From assembly GCA_039586575.1 (NCBI GenBank), contig JBDHKD010000073.1, positions 1 through 23,808 on the forward strand: DNA of 23,808 nt. The letters run 5' to 3'. The stretch comes from G020344215 sp039586575. GTDB lineage: Bacteria; Gemmatimonadota; Gemmatimonadetes; Palauibacterales; KS3-K002. Below the pieces are notes generated by a model, which was given only the letters and a program-made list of their open reading frames with translations, did no database searches and had not been told where the DNA came from. Both the position numbers and the translations under genes were made by a program. Below, piece after piece: positions 15,223-22,888 of this stretch (the first letter of the stretch is position 1; each line of letters opens with the position of its first letter).

Positions 15223-16661
15223 ATGCATACAATGAGCGTTCCGATGCGACGCTGCCCGCAACGCCCCGACAGCGGGCTCGATCCCGCCGACTGGAGCGCC
15301 TTGCGGGAGCTGGGCCAGCGGATGGTGGAGGACATGTTCCGCTACCTGGAGACGGTGGCCGAGGAGCCGGTGTGGCGGCCGGTACCGGCGGAGGTGGCCG
15401 GGCGGCTGTCGGGGCCGGCGCCGCGCGAGGGGATCGGCGCGGCGGCCGCCTACGCGGAGTTCATGCGGGATGTCTTCCCCTACCCGGTGGGCAACACGCA
15501 TCCGCGTTTCTGGGGCTGGGTGTTGGGGAGCGGGACGCCGGTGGGGGTGCTGGCGGAGTTCCTGTCGGCGGCGATGAACGCCAACCTGTCGGGGCTCCGC
15601 GGGTCGCACGTGCACGTGGAGCGTCAGGTGATGGGCTGGCTCAAGGATCTGTTGGGCTACCCCGCGGAGGCGAGCGGGCTCCTGGTGAGCGGGGGCTCGG
15701 TGGCCAACCTGGTGGGTCTGGCCGTGGGGACGACGGCCCGGGCCGAGTTCGATGTCGCGCGGATGGGCTGGGCGGCGGCACCGCGCCTGCCGGTGGTGTA
15801 CGCGTCGAGCGAGACGCACTTCTCCGTCGACAAGGCGATTCGGACGCTCGGGCTGGGCACGGACCGGCTGCGGAAGATCCCGGTGGACGCAGAGTACCGG
15901 CTCGATCTCGGGGCGCTGGCGGAGGCGATCGAGCGAGACCGTCGGCGAGGGCTGTGCCCGCTGGCGGTGGTCGGCAATGCGGGGACCGTGAACACGGGTG
16001 CCTTCGATGACCTGGAGGCCTTGGCCGAGCTGGCCGGGCGCGAGGGTCTATGGCTCCACGTAGATGCCGCGTTCGGCGCCTTCGCGGCGCTCGATCCGGA
16101 GCTCGCGCGGCTGGTCCGCGGGATGGAGCGGGCCGACTCGCTGGCGTTCGACCTGCACAAGTGGCTCTTGGTGCCGATCGAGGCGGGCGCGGTGCTGATT
16201 CGTGACGCCGCCGCCCATCGTGCAGCCTTTCAGGTGGGCGGCGACTACGTCTCCCAGGTGCCGGGCGGGGTCGGGGTGGACGCCACCGAGTTTGCCGAGC
16301 TGGGGCCGCAGNNNNNNNNNNNNNNNNNNNNGTGCGGCGCAACGTGGCGCAGGCTCGCTATCTGGCGGAGCGGGTGGCGGCCGACGCGCGGCTCGAGCTC
16401 ATCGCGCCCGTGCCGCTCAACGTCGTGAACTACCGGTACAACCCGGGCGGCCTGCCGGGCGAGCGGCTGGATGCGCTCAACCGCGACATCCTCGTGCGAC
16501 TGCACGAGGACGGGATCGCCGTGCCGTCGCACACGCGCCTGAACGGCAGTTTCACCCTGCGCGTCTGCATCACGAACCACCGAACCCGAACGGCCGACCT
16601 GGATCTGCTGGTGGCGGAGACGGTGCGGCTCGGTGACGAACTGAGGGAGAAGAGGCGATGA
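15223..16661 (+). CDS. PLP-dependent amino acid decarboxylase (group II), interrupted by assembly gap
   Basis: A cytoplasmic decarboxylase of the PF00282 family (aromatic amino acid, glutamate and related decarboxylases). Residues 1-363 precede a run of N; 109 residues resume after it in another register. Key motifs are FPYPVGNTHPRFWGWVLGSG, SGGSVANLVGL, VYASSETHFSVDKA, NAGTVNTGAFDD, LHVDAAFGAFAAL and the PLP lysine in FDLHKWLLVP (K313). After the gap come VRRNVAQARYL, VVNYRYNP and the C-terminal fold. Some 20-25 residues that normally follow LGPQ are missing, so the gap is larger than 20 bases and the frame cannot be bridged as given. The gene is presumably intact in the organism. The first ATG is 4 nt after GAGGA; ATG 15232 is an alternative. 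The stop overlaps the next start (ATGA, 16658-16661). The substrate is not readable from sequence. Confidence 0.88.
16312..16331. other. Assembly gap (20 N)
   Basis: Exactly 20 unknown bases inside the decarboxylase gene. Flanking frames do not match across 20 bases and the protein family expects roughly 60-75 bases more, so this is a placeholder of nominal length. Confidence 0.97.
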
Positions 16662-17362
16662 AGACGGACATCGATGCGGCGTTCGCCGAGCTGAGCACAC
16701 CGCTGATCGCCGACGCGTGCGTGCGACTCGACCTCCCGCTGCGGGCGGCACCCCCGGGGATCCGACCACTCGTGGCCGGCGCCCGCGCCGCGGGGCGCGC
16801 GCTGCCGGTGCGCCACGCCGGCAGCGTGGACGTCTTTCTTGAGGCGTTGCAAGCGGCGCAGCCGGGTGACGTGCTGACGATCGACAACGAGGGCCGGCTC
16901 GACGAGGGATGTATCGGCGATCTGACGTTGATCGAGGCGCGGGCCGCCGGCGTGATCGGCGCGGTGGTGTGGGGCACCCATCGCGACAGCGGCGAGCTAC
17001 GCGAGCTCGGCGTCCCGGTCTGGAGCTACGGATGCTTCCCGGTCGGCCCGCTCGCACCCCGTCCCCGGGATCCGGCCGCCTTGCAGAGCGCGCGTCTCGG
17101 CCCGCTCACCGTTCAGGCCGACGACGCCGTGTTCGCGGACGACGACGGCGTCGTGGTCGTCGCCCTCGACGCCGTCGATCGGGTCCTCGAGCAGGCTCAG
17201 CGCATCGCGGCCCGCGAGCGGCGGCAAGCGGAGGCGGTACGCGCCGGGACCACGCTACGCGAGCAGCTACGCTTCAGCGATTATCTCGAGCGTCGCGCCG
17301 CCGATCCATCCTATGGCTTCCGCGAGCACCTGCGCAGCGTGGGCGGCGCCCTAGAAGAGTGA
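16658..17362 (+). CDS. RraA-family protein (HMG/CHA aldolase-like)
   Basis: A 234-residue protein of the RraA fold, a family that includes regulators of RNase E and metal-dependent 4-hydroxy-4-methyl-2-oxoglutarate/oxaloacetate aldolases or decarboxylases. Recognisable stretches are STPLIADACVRLDLP, GDVLTIDNEG, CIGDLTLIEARAAGVIGAVVWGTHRDSGEL (with the R109-D110 pair that contributes to the metal site) and LGVPVWS. The C-terminal 50 residues are helical and extend beyond the shortest family members. It starts inside the decarboxylase stop codon and its own stop lies 5 nt before the exporter's ATG, so the three belong to one operon. An enzymatic role acting on a keto-acid is more likely here than RNase E control, by context; that is inference. 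Confidence 0.87.
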   Translation: MKTDIDAAFAELSTPLIADACVRLDLPLRAAPPGIRPLVAGARAAGRALPVRHAGSVDVFLEALQAAQPGDVLTIDNEGRLDEGCIGDLTLIEARAAGVIGAVVWGTHRDSGELRELGVPVWSYGCFPVGPLAPRPRDPAALQSARLGPLTVQADDAVFADDDGVVVVALDAVDRVLEQAQRIAARERRQAEAVRAGTTLREQLRFSDYLERRAADPSYGFREHLRSVGGALEE

Positions 17363-17367
17363 GCGAC

Positions 17368-18408
17368 ATGCGCGGCTCGAAGCTGGGGCTCGCGTCCTAC
17401 GTGATCGTCTGCCTGGTCTGGGGCTCCACCTACCTGGCCATCCGGATCGGCGTCGGGCATCTGCCGGTCGCGCTCATGGGTGCCTTCCGCTTCCTGTCGG
17501 CAGGCACGCTGATGTTAGCGATCGCTCTGGCGCTCGGCCAGCGACTGCCGCGGCGACCGGCCGATTGGCGGACCAACCTGATCGTCGGGACCCTGCTCCT
17601 GGGGATCGCCAACGGGCTGGTCATCTGGGCCGAGCAGTTCGTGGACTCGAGCGTGGCGGCCATCTTCATCGTCACGGTGAGCCTGTGGATGGCGCTGTTC
17701 GACGCCGTCATACCGGGCAGCAGCGCGCGGCCCACGGTGGTGCAGGCGCTCGGCTTGCTGATCGGTTTCACCGGCACGCTCATCTTAGTGGGATCGGATC
17801 TCGAGTCGTTGCGCCGGGCCGACTGGCACGGGCCCGTCGCCTTGACCGGCGCCGCCGCGGTCTGGGCCCTGGGGTCGGTCTACGCGCAGCGGCGGCCAAC
17901 GGCCAGCAGCCCCTACGTGAACTCGGCGCTCCAGCTGCTGGCCGGCGGCACGGCGCTGACGCTGGCGGGGACGCTGCGCGGCGAGTGGGTCGCCCTGCAG
18001 TTCAGCTGGGCGGGCGCCGGTGCCGTGGCCTACCTGGCGCTCTTCGGCTCGGTGGTCGGGTTCACCGCCTACATGCACGTGCTGCGCGCCTGGCCGGCCA
18101 CCGTCGCCGGCACCTACGTCTACGTGAACACCGTCGTCGCCGTATTCCTGGGCTGGCTGGTGCTCGCCGAGCCCGTCACCGATCGCACGATCTGCGCCAT
18201 GGCCATCGTCATGCTCGCCGTCATGATCGTGCGGCGCTCGGGTCGCAAGTCACCGGCGCCGGCCGTCATCGATAAGGTCGGTCGATCATGGGATTCTCCA
18301 ACTCGTACGCCGATGCCGGCTATGCTGAAGCCTACGCGAAGCTCGAGCTGCCCGGCACTTACTACCTCGCCTACCGCGACCTGCCGGCCATCTTTCGTCG
18401 ACACGTAA
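17368..18408 (+). CDS. EamA/DMT-family exporter
   Basis: An inner membrane transporter of the drug/metabolite transporter superfamily with two EamA halves and about ten hydrophobic helices. It begins VCLVWGSTYLAIRIG, typical of the first helix, and the second half starts near ALTGAAAVWALGSVYAQRR and ends AMAIVMLAVMIVRRSGRK. Family members export amino acids, amines and related small molecules. The frame reads on for about 40 non-hydrophobic Ser/Thr/Pro-rich residues and overlaps the methyltransferase by 121 bp; without this tail the length (about 306) is normal for the family, so the original stop may have been lost. A GTG at 17359 overlapping the RraA stop is an alternative start. Export of the amine or acid made by the upstream enzymes is a reasonable guess. 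Confidence 0.87.
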   Translation: MRGSKLGLASYVIVCLVWGSTYLAIRIGVGHLPVALMGAFRFLSAGTLMLAIALALGQRLPRRPADWRTNLIVGTLLLGIANGLVIWAEQFVDSSVAAIFIVTVSLWMALFDAVIPGSSARPTVVQALGLLIGFTGTLILVGSDLESLRRADWHGPVALTGAAAVWALGSVYAQRRPTASSPYVNSALQLLAGGTALTLAGTLRGEWVALQFSWAGAGAVAYLALFGSVVGFTAYMHVLRAWPATVAGTYVYVNTVVAVFLGWLVLAEPVTDRTICAMAIVMLAVMIVRRSGRKSPAPAVIDKVGRSWDSPTRTPMPAMLKPTRSSSCPALTTSPTATCRPSFVDT

Positions 18409-19019
18409 AAGGCGCGAAAGCGCTCGACTTCGGCTGCGGGACGGGACGTTCCACCCGGTTTCTCCGACAGCATGGCTTCGAGGTGACCGGGGTCGACATC
18501 TCCGAGGAGATGATCGACAGAGCACGGAGGATCGACCCGGCGGGAGACTACCGCCTGATCGTGGACGACGACTCGATTCCGCTCGCCGGCGCCGCCTTCG
18601 ATCTCATATTCTCGGCTTTCACGTTCGACAACGTAGCGACGGCGGAGAGGAAGGTCGCGATCTTCCGGCGGTTGCGCAGACTGCTGCACCGTGATGGCAG
18701 AATCGTCAACCTCGTCTCCTCTCCGGCGATCTATACGCACGAATGGGCCTCATTCTCAACCAAGGACTTCCCGGAGAATCGGACGGCAGGCAGCGGCGAC
18801 GAGGTCAGAATCGTCGTAACGGACCTGGAGGACAGACGGCCGGTCGTCGACATCCTCTGGACCGACGCCGACTATCGCGCCACTTATCGCGGAGCCGGCC
18901 TCGACCTGGTGCAGGTCCATCGCCCGCTGGGCAGGGCGAGCGAGCCCTACGCCTGGGTCAACGAGACGCGGATATCGCCCTGGTCGATCTACGTCCTCAG
19001 CGCCGGGTCGGCAGCCTGA
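18288..19019 (+). CDS. Class I SAM-dependent methyltransferase
   Basis: A 243-residue methyltransferase. Motif I is ALDFGCGTGRSTRFL (residues 45-59), the acidic end of strand 2 is VTGVDIS (about 66-72), and IPLAGAAFDLIFSAFTFDNV and LLHRDGRIVNLVSS fit motifs II-IV of the Methyltransf_11/25 type. The N-terminal YADAGYAEAYAKLELPGTYYLAYRDLP is a usual lead-in. Cytoplasmic; methyl acceptor unknown. Its start lies within the tail of the exporter frame, in the same operon. It ends 13 bp from the convergent ABC permease gene. It could modify the decarboxylase product, for example by N-methylation; this is only inferred from position. Confidence 0.88.
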   Translation: MGFSNSYADAGYAEAYAKLELPGTYYLAYRDLPAIFRRHVKGAKALDFGCGTGRSTRFLRQHGFEVTGVDISEEMIDRARRIDPAGDYRLIVDDDSIPLAGAAFDLIFSAFTFDNVATAERKVAIFRRLRRLLHRDGRIVNLVSSPAIYTHEWASFSTKDFPENRTAGSGDEVRIVVTDLEDRRPVVDILWTDADYRATYRGAGLDLVQVHRPLGRASEPYAWVNETRISPWSIYVLSAGSAA

Positions 19020-19032
19020 GCGTTGCGCCGGC

Positions 19033-21663
19033 TCATTCCATCCGCAGCACCGCCACCACATCGACACGCGTGGCCCGCCAGGCGGGCAGCAAGCAGGCGA
19101 GCACGGCGACGAGGCCGAGGAAGCCGATGGCACCGACGTAGGTGGCCGGATCGAGCGGCGGCGTCTCGTACAGCAGTTGCCGGACCAGCAGCGTGCCCGG
19201 GTAGGCGACGGCCAGGCCCAACAGCAGGCCCACGCCGACGAGGACCAGGCCGGTCTTGAGGACCATGCCCAGCAGGCTGCCATTCGACGCCCCCATGGCC
19301 CGGCGGACGCCGAACTCGCTCTTGCGCTGGCCCACGTGATAGGCCAGCACGCCGTAGAGCCCGATCGCCGTGAGCAGAAGAGCGACGCCGGCGAAGAGGG
19401 CGATCGAGACGATGACGATCCTGAAATCGGCCAGCCGATCGGTGAGCGCCGAATCCATGCTGGCCGCCTGTGCGAAGAGCACGTTGGGGTTCTTGCTCCG
19501 CACCAAGGACTCGATCGTCCCGGCGAGCGAGGTCGGCTCCATAGATGTGCGAACCGCGATCTGCAGCCGGGTGGCGCCGAGTTGGGCCGCCGACATGTAA
19601 GCTGCCGCGTCGGGCGCGCCGCGCGCCGTGGTCAAGCGGGCGTCGGCCACAATGCCGACGACCTCGAACTCGCGCTCCGGCCAACCGACGTGGACCCGCC
19701 GGCCGATGGGGTCCGCATCGCCGAACACAGTCCGCGCCGTGCTCTCACTCAACACGACAACGTAGGGAGTCCCGTCGACGTCGGAGCTTGTGATATCCCG
19801 GCCTCGCAGAAGCGGGATGCCCATCGTTCTGAAGTAGTCGGGCGACACCCAGCGAGCCATGGGCGAAAACCCCTCCTGGAGCGTCGGCTCTGGCGCTTCG
19901 GCCGGCCACACACCCCAATCCTGAAAGGGGCTGAGTATCGGCAGCCGGTTGATCAGACCCGCCGAGACCACACCCGGCTGTGCTTCGATCTCAGCGAGCA
20001 GCGACGCGAAGAACTCGCTGCGCTCTTGCGGAGTCGGGTAGTCGGCGACGGCGATCTTCAGCCGGCCGGTCAGCAGACCCTCTGGCTCGAAACCCAGGTC
20101 TACCCGGGCGAGCTGCGCGAAGCTGCGGATCAAGAGGCCCGAGCCGACCAGCAGGGCCACGGAGATGGCGACCTGCAAGACGACGAGACCTCTGCGCAGC
20201 CGGCCGCTCTGCAAACCTGCCGAGGCGCGCGCGCCCGACCCCAGTTGCCGGGCCGGTTGGGTGGTGGCGCCTCTCAGGGCCGGAATCACACCGACGACGA
20301 GCCCGGTGACGACGGAGAGCAGCAGGGTGAAGGCGAGAGCCCTCGCATCGATTGCCGGCCGACCGATCCCGAGCTCGCCGACCGAGAGCAAGCGCAACAG
20401 CACGTCCTGGAATAGATAGGCGATGATCACCCCGAAGAAGCCGGCAACCACCGTGAGAATCACACTTTCGGTCAGCAGCTGCCGCACCAGGCGGCGCGTC
20501 GAGGCACCCAACGCCGACCGCATCGCCATCTCCGAGTGGCGTCGCTCGCCGCGTGCCAACAGCAGGCCGGCTACGTTGCCGCAGGCGATCAGCAACACGA
20601 GCGCCGTGGTCGCCATGAGCAAAAGGAGGATCAAACGGACATCACGCACGATGTAGCGGTGCAGGTCTGTCAACAGGAGCGCCTTGCCAGCGTTGGTCGC
20701 CGGATACTGCTCGGCCAGACTGGCGGAGATCGCATCGACTTCGCTCTGCGCCTCTTCGATCGTTACCCCGGGCTTCAACCGCCCGACGACCAGATGGCTG
20801 TGCGAGTCGCGTTCGCCATCGAACGGCCCGTAGCGGTCGATTAGCGCCCAGACGTCGGCGTCGAACAAGAAGCGGAATCCATGCGGCATGACCCCGATGA
20901 CCATGATCGGCGAGCCATCGATGTCGATAGTGCCGCCGATCGCGTCCGCGCTGCCTCCGAAACGCCGCTGCCAGAGGCCATAGCTGATCAACACCACCGG
21001 CGCTCCGTCCTCCGCCTCCTCCTCCGGCGTGAAATGCCGTCCGCTGATCGGGTTCACCCCCAGCGTCGCGAAGAGATTCCAGGTGACGAACGCGGCGTCG
21101 ACCAGCTCGGGCCGATCGCCGCCCGTTACCGTGAACTCCATCGTGAAATTGGCCAGCGCGGCCAACGCTTCGAACGAGCCGCTGAACTCGCGGTAGTCGA
21201 AGTAGTCGATGCGAGAAACGGTGCCAGTCACTTGGCCGCCGATCGTCTTCTGGCCGGTCACCAGGCGGTCCGGCTCAGCGAAGGGGATCCCACGCAGGAG
21301 AACCGATTGAATGTTGCTGAACAGCGCCGTGTTGGCGCCGATGCCGATGGCGAGTATCAGGACGGATACGATGCTGAAGCCGGCGTTCCTGCTGAGCGTG
21401 CGCACGGCGTAGCGGATATCCTGGACCAGGGTGTCGAAGTTTGCTCCCAGTCTTCGCTCCCGGACTCGCTCCTTCACCTGCTCGACCCCGCCCAGCTCGA
21501 GCCGCGCTTCCCGGCGCGCCGCTTCCGGACTCATGCCCGCCCGGACCTTCTCGTCCGTCAACATATCGAGGTAGCTTCTGAGCTCCTCATCCAGATCTCG
21601 GTCGAGCGCAGCTTTGCGAAATAGCGACGCGAAGACGCTCCTAAACCGCGTATATATCCGCAT
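19033..21663 (-). CDS. ADOP-type ABC transporter permease (MacB/FtsX fold)
   Basis: An 876-residue membrane protein. The N-terminal helical permease-prefix domain (residues about 5-70, DLDEELRSYLDMLTDEKVRAGMSPEAARREA) is characteristic of Acidobacterial duplicated orphan permeases. Then come MacB periplasmic core and FtsX units in duplicate: first helix in FSIVSVLILAIGIGANTALFSNI, core domain (about 120-330), three helices with LILLLLMATTALVLLIACGNVAGLLLARGERR, then the second copy starting RRGLVVLQVAISVALLVGSGLLIRSF and ending in RKSEFGVRRAMGAS and the last helices. No ATPase gene is nearby, as expected for this orphan class. It may move lipids, peptides or other molecules across the envelope, but its substrates are unknown. 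AGGAGG with 4 nt to the ATG is an excellent start signal. PadR lies 10 nt upstream, in one operon. Confidence 0.93.
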   Translation of the reverse strand: MRIYTRFRSVFASLFRKAALDRDLDEELRSYLDMLTDEKVRAGMSPEAARREARLELGGVEQVKERVRERRLGANFDTLVQDIRYAVRTLSRNAGFSIVSVLILAIGIGANTALFSNIQSVLLRGIPFAEPDRLVTGQKTIGGQVTGTVSRIDYFDYREFSGSFEALAALANFTMEFTVTGGDRPELVDAAFVTWNLFATLGVNPISGRHFTPEEEAEDGAPVVLISYGLWQRRFGGSADAIGGTIDIDGSPIMVIGVMPHGFRFLFDADVWALIDRYGPFDGERDSHSHLVVGRLKPGVTIEEAQSEVDAISASLAEQYPATNAGKALLLTDLHRYIVRDVRLILLLLMATTALVLLIACGNVAGLLLARGERRHSEMAMRSALGASTRRLVRQLLTESVILTVVAGFFGVIIAYLFQDVLLRLLSVGELGIGRPAIDARALAFTLLLSVVTGLVVGVIPALRGATTQPARQLGSGARASAGLQSGRLRRGLVVLQVAISVALLVGSGLLIRSFAQLARVDLGFEPEGLLTGRLKIAVADYPTPQERSEFFASLLAEIEAQPGVVSAGLINRLPILSPFQDWGVWPAEAPEPTLQEGFSPMARWVSPDYFRTMGIPLLRGRDITSSDVDGTPYVVVLSESTARTVFGDADPIGRRVHVGWPEREFEVVGIVADARLTTARGAPDAAAYMSAAQLGATRLQIAVRTSMEPTSLAGTIESLVRSKNPNVLFAQAASMDSALTDRLADFRIVIVSIALFAGVALLLTAIGLYGVLAYHVGQRKSEFGVRRAMGASNGSLLGMVLKTGLVLVGVGLLLGLAVAYPGTLLVRQLLYETPPLDPATYVGAIGFLGLVAVLACLLPAWRATRVDVVAVLRME

Positions 21664-21673
21664 GGGACCTCCT

Positions 21674-22006
21674 TCAGGTCGCCTCCATGACCTTGGTGAT
21701 CGCCAGCACGACCTGCGTCCAGTTCCGCTTCTCCTCGCCCAGCCGGCGCCGGCCGGCAGCGGTGAGATCGTAGAACCTGGCCCGCCGCTTGTTCTCCGAC
21801 TCGCCCCACGACCCCTTGATCCAGCCCTCCTGCTCGAGTCGGTGGAGCGCCGGAAAGAGCGACCCCGGCTGGACCTGGAAGACCCCGTCAGTGATCTGGT
21901 CGATCCGCCGCGAGACCCCCAGCCCGTGCAGGGGCTCGAGGCTCAGGGTCTTGAGGATCAGCATGTCGAGGGTGCCGCGGAGCAGCTCGGCCTTGCCAGC
22001 GGTCAC
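21674..22006 (-). CDS. PadR-family transcriptional regulator
   Basis: A 110-residue winged helix repressor: LLRGTLDMLILKTLSLEPLHG, VFQVQPGSLFPALHRLEQEGWIKG, RRARFYDLTAAGRRRL, then a C-terminal dimer helix. It starts with GTG 22006, 6 nt after a perfect AGGAGG (22013-22018). In Acidobacteria and Gemmatimonadota this regulator almost always sits directly ahead of an ADOP permease gene, as here, and is thought to control it. Confidence 0.95.
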   Translation of the reverse strand: MTAGKAELLRGTLDMLILKTLSLEPLHGLGVSRRIDQITDGVFQVQPGSLFPALHRLEQEGWIKGSWGESENKRRARFYDLTAAGRRRLGEEKRNWTQVVLAITKVMEAT

Positions 22007-22017
22007 GGGTCGCCTCC

Positions 22018-22032
22018 TATAGAGTTCCTATA
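22018..22032 (-). promoter_or_regulatory. Candidate PadR operator
   Basis: TATAG (22018-22022) and CTATA (22028-22032) form a perfect palindrome with 5 bp between arms, immediately ahead of and touching the AGGAGG of the PadR gene. It is an AT-rich island in GC-rich DNA. PadR proteins bind such palindromes, so autoregulation is likely; no confident -35/-10 pair was found. Confidence 0.5.
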
Positions 22033-22100
22033 TGAGTAGATACCGCGGCCGGCGAAAAGGTTGCCTGGGTGTGCAGCGGGCGGGAGGTGTGGCAAGAATA

Positions 22101-22124
22101 ACGGCGCCTACCGTCAGGCGCCGT
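22101..22124 (-). terminator. Intrinsic terminator of the rpsU-csp unit
   Basis: ACGGCGCCT (22101-22109) and AGGCGCCGT (22116-22124) pair perfectly over 9 bp with a 6-nt loop. On the minus strand the stem is followed by TATTCTT, a modest T-rich tail. It lies 19 nt beyond the stop of the cold-shock gene. Confidence 0.75.
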
Positions 22125-22143
22125 CAAGCATGCGAGCGCTTAT

Positions 22144-22356
22144 CTAGGAAGGCTCATCGAGCCGCACGACGTTTTGTGCCTTCAGGCCCTTGGGCTCTTG
22201 GATCACATCGAACTCGACGGCTTCGCCTTCCCGGAGGCTCCGGGTGCCTTCGAGCGCGGTGTGGTGAACAAAGACGTCTGGACCACCTTCCTGCTCGATG
22301 AAGCCGTAGCCCTTGTCCTCGGAGAACCACTTCACCTTGCCTTTAGCTCTTTCCAT
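22144..22356 (-). CDS. CspA-family cold-shock protein (copy 1)
   Basis: A 70-residue single cold-shock domain. RNP1 is KGYGFIEQ and RNP2 is VFVHHTAL; KVKWFSEDKGYGF is the family signature. It binds single-stranded RNA or DNA and relieves RNA structure in the cytoplasm. The gene follows rpsU by 19 nt and shares its promoter, linking it to translation. A GGAGGGAAGGA stretch precedes the ATG. It differs from copy 2 (22889-23101) at many sites, so the two are distinct paralogues. Confidence 0.96.
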   Translation of the reverse strand: MERAKGKVKWFSEDKGYGFIEQEGGPDVFVHHTALEGTRSLREGEAVEFDVIQEPKGLKAQNVVRLDEPS

Positions 22357-22375
22357 GTCGGTTCCTTCCCTCCGG

Positions 22376-22570
22376 CTAACGACCCAGCCGGCGGGCGCGG
22401 GCGTTTCTTCGCTTCGCCGCCGCCGCTTTGCGCTTCCTGGCCGCGCTGGGCTTCTCGTAGTACCGCCTTCGCTTCATATCTTTGAACAACCCGGAGCGGA
22501 TCATCTTGCGCCGAAACTTCTTGAGCGCCCACTCCAGGTTGTCGTTCTCCCCCAAAACGATCTCGACCAT
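22376..22570 (-). CDS. rpsU: 30S ribosomal protein S21 (bS21)
   Basis: A 64-residue basic protein that fits bS21 end to end: VLGENDNLEWALKKFRRKM, SGLFKDMKRRRYYEKPSAAR and an Arg/Lys/Ala-rich tail. It sits on the small subunit near the anti-Shine-Dalgarno end of 16S rRNA and aids initiation. GGAGGGG lies 2 nt before the ATG. The promoter at 22620-22648 and the cold-shock gene 19 nt downstream make a two-gene operon. Confidence 0.97.
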   Translation of the reverse strand: MVEIVLGENDNLEWALKKFRRKMIRSGLFKDMKRRRYYEKPSAARKRKAAAAKRRNARARRLGR

Positions 22571-22619
22571 GACCCCTCCACCGCCGGGATATGTGACACG
22601 GGACGCAAACTAGCCTAGA

Positions 22620-22648
22620 AGGCTAACATCCAGGGGACCCCCTGTCCA
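22620..22648 (-). promoter_or_regulatory. Promoter of rpsU-csp
   Basis: Minus-strand -35 TGGACA (22643-22648), 17-bp spacer, -10 TAGCCT (22620-22625). A palindrome CAGGGG-AC-CCCCTG (22631-22644) covers the spacer and touches the -35 box, and could be an operator. Confidence 0.55.
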
Positions 22649-22677
22649 GTCGGCCGGCGGTCCGTGACCCGAAGCCC

Positions 22678-22706
22678 TTGACGGGAGCCCGGTTGGCTGA
22701 TAGACT
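22678..22706 (+). promoter_or_regulatory. Promoter of the second cold-shock gene
   Basis: TTGACG (22678-22683) and TAGACT (22701-22706) are separated by exactly 17 bp. Transcription would start near 22713, leaving a 5' leader of about 175 nt before the cold-shock gene. The -35 boxes of this and the rpsU promoter are back to back, about 30 bp apart. Confidence 0.6.
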
Positions 22707-22738
22707 TGGCCCAGCCGTTGAGAACACCAGCGACACGT

Positions 22739-22773
22739 AAAAGGGACCTGGCTCAAACGCCGGCCCCTTTTTT
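22739..22773 (+). terminator. Terminator-like hairpin in the cold-shock leader
   Basis: AAAAGGG (22739-22745) pairs with CCCTTTT (22765-22771), with further CC/GG pairing inside after an A-C mismatch, and the stem runs into six T (22768-22773). It is the best T-tailed terminator in the window, yet it lies between the promoter and the cold-shock gene. It would end transcripts at about 60 nt unless bypassed, so it may be an attenuator, or the end of a small RNA. Confidence 0.65.
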
Positions 22774-22888
22774 GTTGGTCGTTGGAACGGCAAGCCCAGC
22801 GCGGGGGCGAACGTCCGCGCGTCAACCAGTAGTCGGTAGTTGCGGCACAGCCGGACTCCGACCCAAACAACACGAGGAAGCACGGCAG

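Noticed and set aside
16658..17362. True RraA, inhibitor of RNase E
   Set aside because: Only family-level similarity is visible; the operon with a decarboxylase, exporter and methyltransferase fits a metabolic role better.
22785..22888. Possible tRNA or riboswitch in the cold-shock leader
   Set aside because: Several short stems can be drawn but no cloverleaf or known riboswitch core could be recognised.
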